64,000 nt of DNA from contig CBDBCK010000027.1 of the NCBI GenBank assembly GCA_965203345.1, forward strand, positions 124,001 through 188,000. The letters run 5' to 3'. The notes under the pieces were generated by a model that worked only from the letters and a program-made list of their open reading frames with translations, ran no database searches and had not been told where the DNA came from. This DNA is from CBDBCK01 sp965203345. Lineage in GTDB: Bacteria; Chloroflexota; Dehalococcoidia; Lucifugimonadales; Lucifugimonadaceae. Positions 1-9,900 of the stretch are shown here, in pieces (position 1 is the first letter of the stretch; each line of letters begins with the position of its first letter). A program made the translations under genes and the position numbers.

Positions 1-1
1 A

Positions 2-91
2 CTTGCTCTCATCCCGGTCGCCATGTTTGGGATAACGGCAGGCAGCGTCATACGGTTCATGGTTGATTCTGACGATAAAACCTCTCAATGA
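2..91 (+). CDS. C-terminal end of an unidentified membrane protein (5' partial)
   Basis: The frame beginning at base 2 is open from the window edge to a TGA at 89-91. It encodes about 29 residues: a hydrophobic stretch (LALIPVAMFGITAGSVI) and a short polar tail (DSDDKTSQ). This looks like the last transmembrane segment and cytoplasmic tail of an integral membrane protein. The family cannot be named from so little sequence. It could also be a chance open frame at the edge. Confidence 0.45.
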   Translation, partial: LALIPVAMFGITAGSVIRFMVDSDDKTSQ

Positions 92-149
92 GTAGTTCGC
101 ATTGAAACTGCAACTTACTATGATTGGGCGAAAGTCTACTGAGTGACCG

Positions 150-1121
150 TTACTCCCAGCGAAGATTTTCCTTACGCGTCTGGAGTATCCTCTTGGTTGC
201 TATATCTTTGTCCGGCACTATAACTACGGGCGAGTCTGCGGCGTTAAATATCTTGCGTGAGAATGACCCCAGAAACAGCCGCGATACTTTGTCCCTGGAA
301 CGTGAAGCCGTTATCACCCATGATCCCGGAGTTTTTTCCTGTAACTCTCGCATTGCAGTAACAGCGTCTCTTGTAAATGAGGTCGTTACTTTAACTCGTT
401 TACTTTCCAGTTCGGCAATAGTTGAGTTTATGTAGTTGGATGTTCCGGGAGGGCCTTCACCAGTCAGCTTGCTGTTGATTATAAGGGCTGCCTTTGCGTT
501 AGTACTAGCTAGCAGGGACTTCAGAAAGGGCATAACGATTGAGGCGGTTTTAGGGTGTTGTATCGGAACTATAAAGGCACGCGGGTCCAAGAAGCTGCGC
601 CCCTTCAAATCCGTAAGATTGTCCTTTATTATCAAGATAGGCACGGACGTGAGAGACCATAACTTCTCTGACAGGTTCCCTTTGAGAAAACGTTCCCACC
701 GAGTATATCGGTTAGCGGTGATGACTATCAGGCCGGAGCCAATCAGGCTGGCTCGTGCGGCTATCATGATGGGCGGTGGTCCGGTAGCTATTCCCCAGCG
801 CACGTTATGGGTGAATGGCTTCAACTTTTCCGCTATCTCTTGGAGGTACGCACTTCCCAGATACGCGCCTCGATCGTGATGTGGAGCAGGGTAACGGACA
901 TGCTGTGCCGAGTTCGTTGTCCTGAACCTGTCTTCCGCAGGCACCACGTGTAACAAGTTTATCTCAGAGTTGAACCATCTTGTAACCATACATGCGTACG
1001 GTAGGCTGATTTCAGACCTTGCGTTGCCGTCTAATGGAACGAGAACGCGTTCTATTTTTGCAGGCGCCGTTCCACTTGGGAACGTTAAAAAGGGGGCGAC
1101 GCCGTTATTTTGATGCGCCAT
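150..1121 (-). CDS. Tandem universal stress protein (two UspA domains)
   Basis: The 323-residue product has two UspA-type alpha/beta domains, roughly residues 22-165 and 180-310. Each opens with a typical first strand (IERVLVPLDG in domain 1) and ends in a strand such as SVPILIIK or SPVVIVP. The nucleotide-binding signature of the second domain is recognisable but degenerate (SRSRDKVSRLFLGSFSRKI); the first keeps only part of it, so ATP binding is uncertain. Tandem Usp proteins are soluble stress-response factors. The gene starts at ATG 1121 and stands alone between convergent neighbours. An imperfect palindrome at 1158-1179, just upstream, may be part of its control region. The family call is sure; the physiological signal is unknown. 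Confidence 0.85.
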   Translation of the reverse strand: MAHQNNGVAPFLTFPSGTAPAKIERVLVPLDGNARSEISLPYACMVTRWFNSEINLLHVVPAEDRFRTTNSAQHVRYPAPHHDRGAYLGSAYLQEIAEKLKPFTHNVRWGIATGPPPIMIAARASLIGSGLIVITANRYTRWERFLKGNLSEKLWSLTSVPILIIKDNLTDLKGRSFLDPRAFIVPIQHPKTASIVMPFLKSLLASTNAKAALIINSKLTGEGPPGTSNYINSTIAELESKRVKVTTSFTRDAVTAMRELQEKTPGSWVITASRSRDKVSRLFLGSFSRKIFNAADSPVVIVPDKDIATKRILQTRKENLRWE

Positions 1122-1157
1122 AGTTTGGATAGCTTGTTATTAGTTACAGAGAATTAA

Positions 1158-1179
1158 ATTAGTCTTTATATAGTCTAAT
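1158..1179. promoter_or_regulatory. Imperfect palindrome upstream of the universal stress gene
   Basis: ATTAGTCT (1158-1165) and AGTCTAAT (1172-1179) form an inverted repeat with one mismatched pair and a 6-base A/T spacer. It lies about 37 bp before the stress-gene start and overlaps a TATA-rich stretch on the minus strand that could be its -10 region. It may be an operator, but no regulator can be named. The rest of the 1122-1321 gap shows nothing recognisable. Confidence 0.3.
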
Positions 1180-1321
1180 TACTTTGCTTGAAAATGTGTA
1201 ATGCTACGGTGACCTATTCTGGTAAAAGGGGTTTCTCTGGTATTTTCTTATAACAACTTATAAATCGGTTCCGTATCTCTGTAAACAGTATGCGCGGCAT
1301 CAACCGGATATTCCCTGTTGT

Positions 1322-2218
1322 TTATCCTCTTTCCAGGGTAGTCTTAATAGCTTCTTCTAAAACTGGTTCCGGCGCGAAGTTTTCAAAACTGGCGGATATA
1401 AGACTGTCTGAACCTATGACGTACGTCCATTCATCGGCGGTTATACCCCACTCTTCCAGTATGGGCGTCCTCACGCCGCTTGAGATGTCTCCTTGTATCT
1501 CCTCAGGATTTTCATATATGTCTATATGTATGAAATCGACCATACCACCGTACTTTTCTCTCAGACTGCTTACCGCTTGAACTTGCGGACCACATACTGG
1601 GGTGGTGCAGAAAGCAGGACTGGCGAAGACGACCACTAGAGGACGGGGGGTCTCTATAGCCTCTTTCACCGTTAGCTGGTATAGCTGTTCATCGTAGAAC
1701 GACCCGGTTGTGAGCGAGCTTAAAGTTGTTTTGTCGTTCAGGGTTCTGTTTGTGCTGGCAGGAGGACGCTCTCCGATGTCTACGGAATAGGTTTCTTCAG
1801 ATACGTTAAAGCTCATTACGACCGGATCAGGGCTGGCTGATGGACTCGGCACGTGCGCCCGAACTGCCCAACGTCCAGGTCTGTCAAAGTGGAGTTCAGC
1901 AGCGTACAGTCCCCTTTCCGTTTCCGGGAATTGATGAAAGCTCGCCAAGGCTTCCTGTGTTTGTACGCTTTCGTCCCACGTCTCTCGCTCCCCTATAAAC
2001 TGATAATCAAGATCCAGTACCGGCAACTTGATTATGCCCATCTCTCCGGTAAGCACAAACGCGAAGCGCCGTTCGCCTATCGCCAAATCTTCAGTTCCCG
2101 GTATTGCTCCCCACGTTTCAGACTCTACCTTCCATTCGGAGGGTACCTTTCCACTTCCGCCACAATTCACCACGGCGACTAAAGCTATTGCCAAAAAAGT
2201 GGCAACTATGAAGCGCAT
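1322..2218 (-). CDS. Secreted thioredoxin-fold lipoprotein with a Cx4C motif
   Basis: The product has an N-terminal signal (MRFIVATFLAIALVAVVNC), a central beta-rich region, and a C-terminal thioredoxin-like domain. That domain carries the pair FCTTPVC near residues 204-209, where thioredoxin-fold proteins have their active-site cysteines, although the spacing is Cx4C. The likely role is extracytoplasmic thiol-redox or metal handling, as for Sco/TlpA-type proteins; this is inference. The lipobox (VVNC) is poor. I chose ATG 2218, just past the stop of the upstream gene, over an in-frame TTG at 2248 that overlaps it. The gene follows another thioredoxin-fold lipoprotein by only a few bases, so the two probably form one transcript. 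Confidence 0.65.
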   Translation of the reverse strand: MRFIVATFLAIALVAVVNCGGSGKVPSEWKVESETWGAIPGTEDLAIGERRFAFVLTGEMGIIKLPVLDLDYQFIGERETWDESVQTQEALASFHQFPETERGLYAAELHFDRPGRWAVRAHVPSPSASPDPVVMSFNVSEETYSVDIGERPPASTNRTLNDKTTLSSLTTGSFYDEQLYQLTVKEAIETPRPLVVVFASPAFCTTPVCGPQVQAVSSLREKYGGMVDFIHIDIYENPEEIQGDISSGVRTPILEEWGITADEWTYVIGSDSLISASFENFAPEPVLEEAIKTTLERG

Positions 2219-2222
2219 AATT

Positions 2223-3407
2223 TTAGAAACCGGTTTCGTAGGTTCCAAAGGTAAAGGCGAAGACGGAGAAATCTTCCGAATTGGAAGTTACCTTAAGAGT
2301 GCGCTCCGCAAACGTTTCTTGTTCCACGATCTTATAGAGACGCGGTGAGTCCGCACGAAAAAAAGATCGTCCTTGCTCGTCAAACATAATGTCGTCCCCG
2401 GACTCGTTTTCCTTTAGAGGCTCGTCATCCAGGAATACATACACGTCAAACGGCTCTTGCGCCTCAGAAGACACGACCACGTTGACGCTTCGGGAGAGGG
2501 TTCTCAAAACTATGAAGTCTTCCAGATTCTCGGTACTACGAGCGTGGGATATAGACTCAGGTCCTCGTCTCCACAGCCCCTGCAGGTAGTAGAAGTTGTG
2601 GGCATAGTCTCCAGGGTCTACGAACTCAATAACGTTATCGTCGTCCTGGGCGTAGTATTCAAGGTTTCCCGCGTAAGGGTTGAATGGGGTTGACCATCTG
2701 GTGCCGCCGTATATCTCACGGGTCTGCGTTACAGCGTTTGAGTCTCTGGTCTGTGAGTTGATAACCCCCGTTTCTATATCGGATACGTCCTCCCCGGCCG
2801 ACTCAAGAGCAGATCTTATAGCCTGCTCAGTTTCGCAGTATTTACCTTCGCCAAAGTGTTTGTAAACTATCTTGCCGGAAGAGTCTATTAGATATTTAGC
2901 CGGCCAAAACCTGTTGCCAAAAGCGCGCCACGTAGCGAATTCATTATCTATCGCTATAGGCCATACCACTCCTTCTTCGTCTGCCGCCGCCTCTATATTC
3001 TCCCGCCGCTTCTCAAACTCAAACTCGGGCGTATGGACTCCGATTATGGTAAGCCCTCTGTCTGAGTATTTATCGTGCCATTCTCGTAAGAAGGGCAGGG
3101 TTCGAAGGCAGTTGACGCAGGTATAAGTCCAGAAATCTATGAGCACCACTTCATTATCGTTCGCCAACTCCTGTATCAACAATGGGGAGGAGTTTATCCA
3201 GCCTTCTATGCCGGTTACCTCTGGACGTGGCCCTCCTTCCGCAACCAGTTCCGGAGCTTCGCACGCGGCTGCCTGCGAAGATTGCGCCGCTGACCGTTCA
3301 GCCACTGAGGTAGGCGTGGGCAATGGATCGGGTTCGGCGCTGCCGCACGCCGAAGAAACAACCGCTACCAGCGAAACGGTTATTAAGGACAGTATGAACT
3401 TGTTCAT
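2223..3407 (-). CDS. TlpA/DipZ-like thioredoxin lipoprotein
   Basis: A lipoprotein signal (SSAC, Cys at about 21) and a Pro/Ser/Ala-rich linker precede a redoxin domain with the active site FWTYTCVNC near residues 92-100. The conserved strand LTIIGVHTPEF and a WPAKYLIDSSGKIVY segment follow. This matches the DipZ-type C-terminal thioredoxin family, in which CVNC replaces the usual WCxxC. After about residue 220 comes a beta-rich domain of the kind found in DipZ proteins. The protein probably sits on the outer face of the membrane and reduces or exchanges disulfides, for example in cytochrome maturation. A GTG at 3410 directly precedes ATG 3407; I prefer the ATG. It is first in a two-gene unit with the Cx4C lipoprotein. 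Confidence 0.75.
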   Translation of the reverse strand: MNKFILSLITVSLVAVVSSACGSAEPDPLPTPTSVAERSAAQSSQAAACEAPELVAEGGPRPEVTGIEGWINSSPLLIQELANDNEVVLIDFWTYTCVNCLRTLPFLREWHDKYSDRGLTIIGVHTPEFEFEKRRENIEAAADEEGVVWPIAIDNEFATWRAFGNRFWPAKYLIDSSGKIVYKHFGEGKYCETEQAIRSALESAGEDVSDIETGVINSQTRDSNAVTQTREIYGGTRWSTPFNPYAGNLEYYAQDDDNVIEFVDPGDYAHNFYYLQGLWRRGPESISHARSTENLEDFIVLRTLSRSVNVVVSSEAQEPFDVYVFLDDEPLKENESGDDIMFDEQGRSFFRADSPRLYKIVEQETFAERTLKVTSNSEDFSVFAFTFGTYETGF

Positions 3408-3622
3408 CACTTACGATTATACCTGATTGAGCTCGTTTCTCGCGTGCAAAGACTGATTTTATAAGGTCTTTGTATGTAATACGCTTTTCTGTTTCAGGCC
3501 GCCCACTATTTATTAAGCAGATAGGGAGCGTTCCGTTGGTTCTTCAGCCTCCGCATATGATAGTTTTATCAGCAGGCAGGAGGCAAACAGAGGACAAGAT
3601 TTATTCTACATTACAGGAGACA

Positions 3623-4906
3623 ATGTTGGACTATATAGCGGTAGGCGTTAATATAAAGACTGCGCCTTTGGAGGTGTTGGAACGGCTGTCCGTACCGCCT
3701 CACGAACTGCGAGAAGTGCACGAACTTCTGTGCATGGAGTCCGGTTCAGGAGTGCTGATTTCGACCTGTAACCGCGCCGAAGTTTACTCAGTGTCCGATA
3801 GTTCCGGACTGGACGTCAAAGAGCGTATGCTGAAGGAGTATCTGGACGACCTGTCGTTGCGCCGTTCACTGGATACTGAAGAGAAGGCAAGTGCGTCCCA
3901 GTATGCCTTCTCAATATCGGGAAAGGCGGCGGTGGAAAGGCTATTTCGCGTTATAGCTGGCCTGGAATCGGTAGCGATAGGCGAGACTCAGGTTATGGGG
4001 CAGGTTGTGAGGTCCCTCCGGGCGGCGGGAGAGGCGAGATCCGTAGAGCCCGCCCTTTCACGTCTGTTTCACGCTGCGTTGCGAACGGGACGACACATCC
4101 ACTACAAGACAGCTCTCGGACGCCGACAAACGTCAGTGCCCGCGTTAGGCGTCCGTATGCTTATGGACAAGGACCTGGTTGAAGGTTCAAGCGTCTTACT
4201 GTTGGGCGCAGGTGAAACCGGACGGCTCGCGGCTTTAGCTCTGCGACGTTCAGGCGTCAGAAGTATAACTATAGCTAGCCGCAGGGAGTATAAGGCGGCG
4301 CTTCTGGCAGAAGAGCTGGAGGGAAAGACGGTACGGTTTGAGGACAGGGCAGAGGCGTTGAGAGAGGTGGACATCCTCGTAACTTGCACCGCTGCTTCAG
4401 AACCCGTAATCTGCGGTTCACACGTCAAATCGGCAATCGAAAATCGCCCGGAGAGACGGCTTGCAGTCCTCGATCTGGGTATGCCGCGCGACGTAGATCC
4501 GAAGGCGGAAGAGATATCTGGCGTAACTCTTCTCACTATAGAGCGACTGCGTTCCACTATGGACGCCTTGACGCCGGAAGAGCGGGAGACTATTACCCAG
4601 GCGGAAGCGATTATAAATGAAGGCATAAGGCGGTTTGATACCCAGTCAGGCCTGGCGTCAAGTGAGCAGGCAAGGAAGGCGCTGTACCTTCACGCGGAGG
4701 AAGTTCGGAGGAAAGAGGTGGACTTCACCGTGCGGAGGCTTGGAGATTTGACCGATCGTCAGATAGAGCATATAGACGTTATGACGCGTGCCATAGTTAA
4801 GAAACTAATGGTGGAACCTGCTAATCTCATGGCGGCGCGTTCGGAACCGAAGACAGACCAGATCAGCGACTATCTGCAGACGCTGAATATAGGCTCTTTG
4901 GAATGA
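3623..4906 (+). CDS. hemA: Glutamyl-tRNA reductase
   Basis: HemA reduces glutamyl-tRNA(Glu) to glutamate-1-semialdehyde, the first step of C5-route tetrapyrrole synthesis. The N-terminal motif reads VGVNIKTAPLE, with Ile where most enzymes have His. The catalytic cysteine is in ISTCNRAEVY (Cys49), followed by the GESQV-like segment AIGETQVMGQV, an NADPH-binding Rossmann region (LLGAGETGRLAA) and a C-terminal dimerisation helix. The open frame extends upstream to 3470, but family alignment and an AGGAGA SD at 3615-3620 place the start at ATG 3623, giving 427 residues. The stop overlaps the start of hemL by four bases (ATGA), so the two genes are translationally coupled. Confidence 0.93.
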   Translation: MLDYIAVGVNIKTAPLEVLERLSVPPHELREVHELLCMESGSGVLISTCNRAEVYSVSDSSGLDVKERMLKEYLDDLSLRRSLDTEEKASASQYAFSISGKAAVERLFRVIAGLESVAIGETQVMGQVVRSLRAAGEARSVEPALSRLFHAALRTGRHIHYKTALGRRQTSVPALGVRMLMDKDLVEGSSVLLLGAGETGRLAALALRRSGVRSITIASRREYKAALLAEELEGKTVRFEDRAEALREVDILVTCTAASEPVICGSHVKSAIENRPERRLAVLDLGMPRDVDPKAEEISGVTLLTIERLRSTMDALTPEERETITQAEAIINEGIRRFDTQSGLASSEQARKALYLHAEEVRRKEVDFTVRRLGDLTDRQIEHIDVMTRAIVKKLMVEPANLMAARSEPKTDQISDYLQTLNIGSLE

Positions 4907-6186
4907 GCGCGCCTGATCGCAACTCTTCCTTCTTTGAACGTTCACTGAGGCTTATGCCTGGAGGCGTGAACAGCCCCGCCCGTTCCTGGCGCGCCGTCGG
5001 AGGAGTTCCCCGTTTCATCGCCAAAGGTAAGGGAGCTCACGTGTGGGACGTTGAGGGCAAACGGTTTGTGGACTATGTCTGTTCATGGGGGGCGATGATA
5101 CATGGACACTGTCCCGAAGAGGTGACGGAGGCTATCGCGGAGGCCGCGGCTTGCGGTACGAGCTTTGGCGCACCCACGGAAAGGGAAGCGGTGCTCGCGG
5201 AGCTGATAATTGACGCTGTGCCGTCCATTGAGATGGTGCGATTCGTCAATTCTGGTACAGAGGCAACTATGTCTGCCCTTAGACTCGCAAGAGCTTTTAC
5301 GGGAAGGGATAAGATACTCAAGTTTTCCGGAGGGTATCACGGACACTCGGACTCTCTTTTGGTTGAAGCGGGCTCAGGACTTGCCTCCCACGCAGTGGTG
5401 TCGTCCGCGGGGGTTCCCCACTCGTTCGCTCTGGAGACCCTCGTTGCTCCATACAACAATATAGAGGCGGCGGAGCATATCTTTGAAGCCAATAAAGGCG
5501 AGGTTGCAGCCGTCATAGTTGAGCCGATAGCCGGTAATATGGGGATAGTCCGCCCCGTGGAAGGGTTCCTGGAAGGGTTGCGGCGGCTAACTCTGGAGCA
5601 TGGCGCCTTGCTCATTTTTGATGAGGTCATAACCGGCTTCAGGGTTGGATGGGGAGGAGTGCAGGGAGAGACGGGCATTCAGCCAGATATCACCTGTTTA
5701 GGTAAGATAGTGGGAGGCGGATTCCCTATAGGCGCATATGGAGGAAGGGCTGACGTTATGCAGAAGGTGTCTCCCTTGGGGGATATGTATCAGGCGGGCA
5801 CACTTTCCGGCAACCCCGTGGCTATGGCGGCTGGTATCGCTTCTCTCAATATGCTTAAAAAGCCAGGCGTATACGATGAGCTCCAAAGTAAAACGGACGC
5901 CATAACGGAAGGCGTAGCTTCAGTCCTGTCAAGGGCTGAAATAAAGTTCCGTATAAACTCTATGCGAGGAGCGTTCACCATCTTCTTTTCACCCGGGGAA
6001 GTAACCGATATGGACTCGGCGGCGGGAGCGGATATGGAGGGTTTCGGAAGATTCTTTCACAAGATGATAGAGCAGGGGATACATCCGCCGCCTTCAGGTT
6101 TTGAGGCGTGGTTCGTGTCGTTGGCTCACTCAGACCAGGACATACAGCAGACAATAGAGTCTGTGGAAAAGTGTGTCGACTTTTAA
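4903..6186 (+). CDS. hemL: Glutamate-1-semialdehyde 2,1-aminomutase
   Basis: HemL is a PLP enzyme that converts glutamate-1-semialdehyde to 5-aminolevulinate. The 427 residues match the usual family length. Visible landmarks are MPGGVNSPAR at the N-terminus, the PLP phosphate region NSGTEA, the cofactor aspartate in IFDEVITGFR, and the Schiff-base lysine in GKIVGGGFPIGAYGG (Lys268). It overlaps hemA by four bases, an arrangement that couples two consecutive steps whose intermediate is unstable. There is no sign of damage. The short gap 6187-6238 separates it from convergent genes and holds only an A/T-rich stretch. Confidence 0.95.
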   Translation: MSAPDRNSSFFERSLRLMPGGVNSPARSWRAVGGVPRFIAKGKGAHVWDVEGKRFVDYVCSWGAMIHGHCPEEVTEAIAEAAACGTSFGAPTEREAVLAELIIDAVPSIEMVRFVNSGTEATMSALRLARAFTGRDKILKFSGGYHGHSDSLLVEAGSGLASHAVVSSAGVPHSFALETLVAPYNNIEAAEHIFEANKGEVAAVIVEPIAGNMGIVRPVEGFLEGLRRLTLEHGALLIFDEVITGFRVGWGGVQGETGIQPDITCLGKIVGGGFPIGAYGGRADVMQKVSPLGDMYQAGTLSGNPVAMAAGIASLNMLKKPGVYDELQSKTDAITEGVASVLSRAEIKFRINSMRGAFTIFFSPGEVTDMDSAAGADMEGFGRFFHKMIEQGIHPPPSGFEAWFVSLAHSDQDIQQTIESVEKCVDF

Positions 6187-6238
6187 ATATATTAGCGATA
6201 ATATTATTCTGAAGATTCTCCTTCAAGCGGAAATAAGC

Positions 6239-6898
6239 TCATAGATTTTCGGAAAGGAATCTTCCGACGCCTTCCATCATTGCTTTGACATCTTCTAAAG
6301 TATAGTCATCAAACTTTCCATGGACGGCACTATCCCTGATTGCTTTCCATGCTTGAATTTGTCTCTGTGTAAACCTGTTATAAACCTTTGCATCAGCAAG
6401 TTTTGTATTTAGTGATCCAATATCGTCATTACTTTTTACTGGAAGACTGTTCTTAGCGGAAATTTTTCTAAGGCCGTCTTCCAGAACAGCACCAATCAGA
6501 GACGCCGCGGGATCTTTATAGCCAGCTTCTAATAGGTGCTGAGTCATATCCAAGAAATCAGTAAATATCTCAGTAAGGACAAGGTCTTTAATCTGATCTA
6601 GGAAACCAAGCTCTAAATCCTCTTTTAACGCCTTCAAAATACCAATGCCAACACTCAAATGACTCGTATACCCTTGCCTGACAAGGTTGAGAAAATTTTC
6701 GTGGTAATGACTATCTTTCCCAACAACCCTTATAATCAAATTTTCCACACCGACTTTCCACTCAAAAAATTCTTCGTCACTCAGAGTAGGAAAACTACTC
6801 CTTCCTGGAGGATTAGGCGTGTCAGTTTTTCTAACCACCTCAGCTTTGGATAATAATTGATCTATGCGTTCGATAAGTTTGTCTTGCAACGTTGCCAA
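6239..6898 (-). CDS. HEPN-type protein (AbiJ/DUF4145-like) next to a restriction-modification gene
   Basis: The 219-residue, mainly helical protein ends in a segment with the pattern AWKAIRDSAVHGKF. The R-x4-H arrangement (RDSAVH) is the hallmark of HEPN ribonuclease domains. The upstream region (ASLIGAVLEDGLRKI) resembles DUF4145/abortive-infection C-terminal proteins. If active it would cleave RNA; it could equally be a regulatory HEPN partner. The start is TTG 6898, supported by GAGAGG about 10 bases upstream, which lies in the 19-base gap after the stop of the big methylase gene. The two genes therefore form an operon. Both look richer in A/T than hemL, which suggests transfer. Confidence 0.6.
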   Translation of the reverse strand: MATLQDKLIERIDQLLSKAEVVRKTDTPNPPGRSSFPTLSDEEFFEWKVGVENLIIRVVGKDSHYHENFLNLVRQGYTSHLSVGIGILKALKEDLELGFLDQIKDLVLTEIFTDFLDMTQHLLEAGYKDPAASLIGAVLEDGLRKISAKNSLPVKSNDDIGSLNTKLADAKVYNRFTQRQIQAWKAIRDSAVHGKFDDYTLEDVKAMMEGVGRFLSENL

Positions 6899-6917
6899 TG
6901 TACGTTATCCTCTCAAG

Positions 6918-9900
6918 TTATTTTGAAGACGCTTCTTCAACCGTTTTGATTTCCTCTGCCGTGAGACCGTAGAGGTTGTAGACAAGCTGGTCTATCTCTT
7001 TTTCGTATTCGCGGACTTCTGCTTGCTGGGCTGTGTTTCCTAAGTAGTCGTCTTCTTCGGTACTAGAAAGAATTTTATTGACTAGATTAATTATGATTTT
7101 CCTTTCATTTTCTGAAATATCTGGGACAGGGAGATTGTTTATCATGTCAGGTGTGAAGGTTATACCCTGGTTATAACTAGATGCAGGATACCTCTCTTTT
7201 ATATATAAAATTGGTAGGTTGCTATTTAGGAGACCAAGCAAAAATTTTAATTCTGTAATGTCTTGGTTGACCACAACAAGTGTGGGTATACCGGGGATAG
7301 TAGAACCATCTTGATCTAAACATACATCAAGCAGATTTAGCCCTTTTATAATTAATTTCGGCTGTAGCGACCTTCGAGAGTACAATGAATTCTGGAAAAT
7401 TTCTAAGAACCTAGTTTTACTAACTACAGGTTGCTTATAACTGTTTCTAAGATATGTCATTCTTCGGGTTCCCCACTTACTGTAGTATTTGCCTATAGTA
7501 CCAGTGTTTACAACCTTGAGATTTTCAGAGTCAAGTGCAGATCCTTGGAGTTCTTTTATTAATGGTCTAAGTTGATAAGCATCATTTGTAGCACAAGCGT
7601 TCTGACAAGTGGCAATATCAGATAAAGTTGCTTTAAAACGCTCAAGCTTTCGTATAAAATTCAATGAACTTGAAAACAAATAATCAAATGTGAACGGTGT
7701 GGATAGCGAAATTTTAGCGACAGTTCTCATTAATTGAAATTTCCCATTCTCAAATTCTAAAATTTCTACATTAGTTTTATCTCCACTACTGAAAAGAGAA
7801 ACAATTGAGTCAACACTTGCATCTTCAAACACTCTTCTTCCAGCTTTCATAAGGATTGATATTTTCCCAATGGTGGCAGTTCTAAACTCTTTTCCAAATG
7901 GTCTGGATAACCATTTATCAGGGGTTATGAATGTTAAGACACTATTATTGTTCATTAATCGAAAGCCAATTTCGAAAAAGGCGATGTACATATCCCAACT
8001 ACCTCTAGTCCAAATAAAAGTTTCTCTGATACGCTTACGTAAATGGGCTTGTTCTCCATTACTCATATCTCTTGAATTAACATACGGCGGATTGGCTATC
8101 ACCACATCAAACCCTTTCTTTTCGTGGAACACTTCCGAGAAGTACACTTCAAAATCAAAGTCCTTGTGGCCGTTGGTGATTTTGCTGATGAGATCGTCAA
8201 TTTGCTTTTTGTATTGCTGCTTTTTTTCCGCGCTGGTTTCATTGAAGTACAGCGGCTTCAATTCCTCCAGCTCACCGAACAAGTCATTATTCAGAATATC
8301 TCTCTTTACACTCAAAAGCGAGTTGCCCTGCACGATTTTGTAATCCAGATTAGGCAGAGGCTGAATGGTCTCGCGTTCCTCTTCGTCCACAACCAGTGAC
8401 AGCCATAAACGCAGCTTGGCGATTTCCACGGCACTGGGGTCAATGTCCACACCATACAGGCAATTTTGAATCGCCTGTCGTTTGAAGTGATAGGGGCTGC
8501 GCGCTCCATTCTCACCAATGTAAGGGGTAAGCGCGTTTCTCACCCCGATGATCTCGTTCATCATACCCACCGGAAACGCACCTGATCCAACAGCCGGATC
8601 ACAAACGCGAATTCCCGCAAGCTGCCGGTCAATGAACTTGGCTTGATCGCGTACACCTTGAGGCAGTTTAAAGGAATATCTTTCTGTCTCACGGCCTTCG
8701 TCTATTATACGACTGTCGTGTTCTACCACGGACTCGCCGTGTTTGATAAGCTTTTCAATGTCTTCTTTACTCACTTTACCATCCAGTTCAATCACTAGAT
8801 AGTTGATCAGGCTTTCTTGGCACATGTAATGGACGATCTCGCGCGGGGTATAGTAGGTGCCTTTGGACTTGCGATCTTTCACCTCCAAGAGATTTTCAAA
8901 GACCTTGCCGAGCATCTCTGGATCAACTGCCACTTCCTTTTCCAGAGGCTCGTCTTCTTTGACGGTAAAGTTGTAACGGTCAAAAACATCCAAGACCCCA
9001 TCGCCGAGGTCACCTTCTTTCGTTTTATTGCCATTAGAGAATAGTTTATTTGGAATAAGAATGTCTGTATTTACCCAGTCGTAATCATTAATAGGATCAA
9101 ATAGACCTCCATTCAAAAAAGGAATACGACATTTAAATCGGCTGTAGTAGTCATCCGAACGTTCCAATCGTAAAGCTTCGTAGAACAACGGTTCAAAAAT
9201 ATCATTAAAGAAATTCACATAATCTCCATGTTTCTTGTTAAAAAGCTCCCGCAAAAAGTGTTTTGCGCCGGAACCCCATGGTTCGCCGCGCCTTACGCCA
9301 AACCAGCCTTTCTTCTGCAAGAAGTAGAGGAAGATGATCTGCCCGAGGAATTTCTTGGTAAAGTCCGCAGTATCAATATCTTTCTTTTCAAAATCAGCCT
9401 TAATTTTAGCGTCTTTTTTAACAATTTCGTCAAGCGATTCCTTAAGTCCAACGAAAAGGTTTCGGTACCTTTCAAAGAACTCCTTGGTAACGGTTTCAAC
9501 GCCGAAAGCTTCTTCTAAATTTTCAAGAAACGGTGATTCATCATCCTCACGCAAGAGTGGTATAAGCCGGCTCTGTGCTGTGTGGCTGTTTTCGTTTTCG
9601 CCGACCAAAAATGAATAGCGGCGGGCGGGGGTGAATTTCTCTTCCACCTTGCCACTCTCGTTGAATGTGTATTCCATCTTCACAAAGGAAAACCGCCAGT
9701 CGGCACTGTCTGGCGCAACAAATGCCGCGAGCGCCGCGTCTTTCATGTCGCGCTGTTTGAGATAATCGGCGACAAAGTTCCGCAAAGAAGCTCTTGCTCT
9801 TTCAATAGAGTTTGCTTTCTGCAAATAGACAATCAGCAGGTCGGTTTTTCTGTCTTCCGAATCCGTATAAGTACCTAATCTTTCATATGTCTTGATAGTA

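Noticed and set aside
436..879. Open frame on the plus strand opposite the universal stress gene
   Set aside because: It is antisense to a clearly conserved gene, shows no family resemblance and has no SD.
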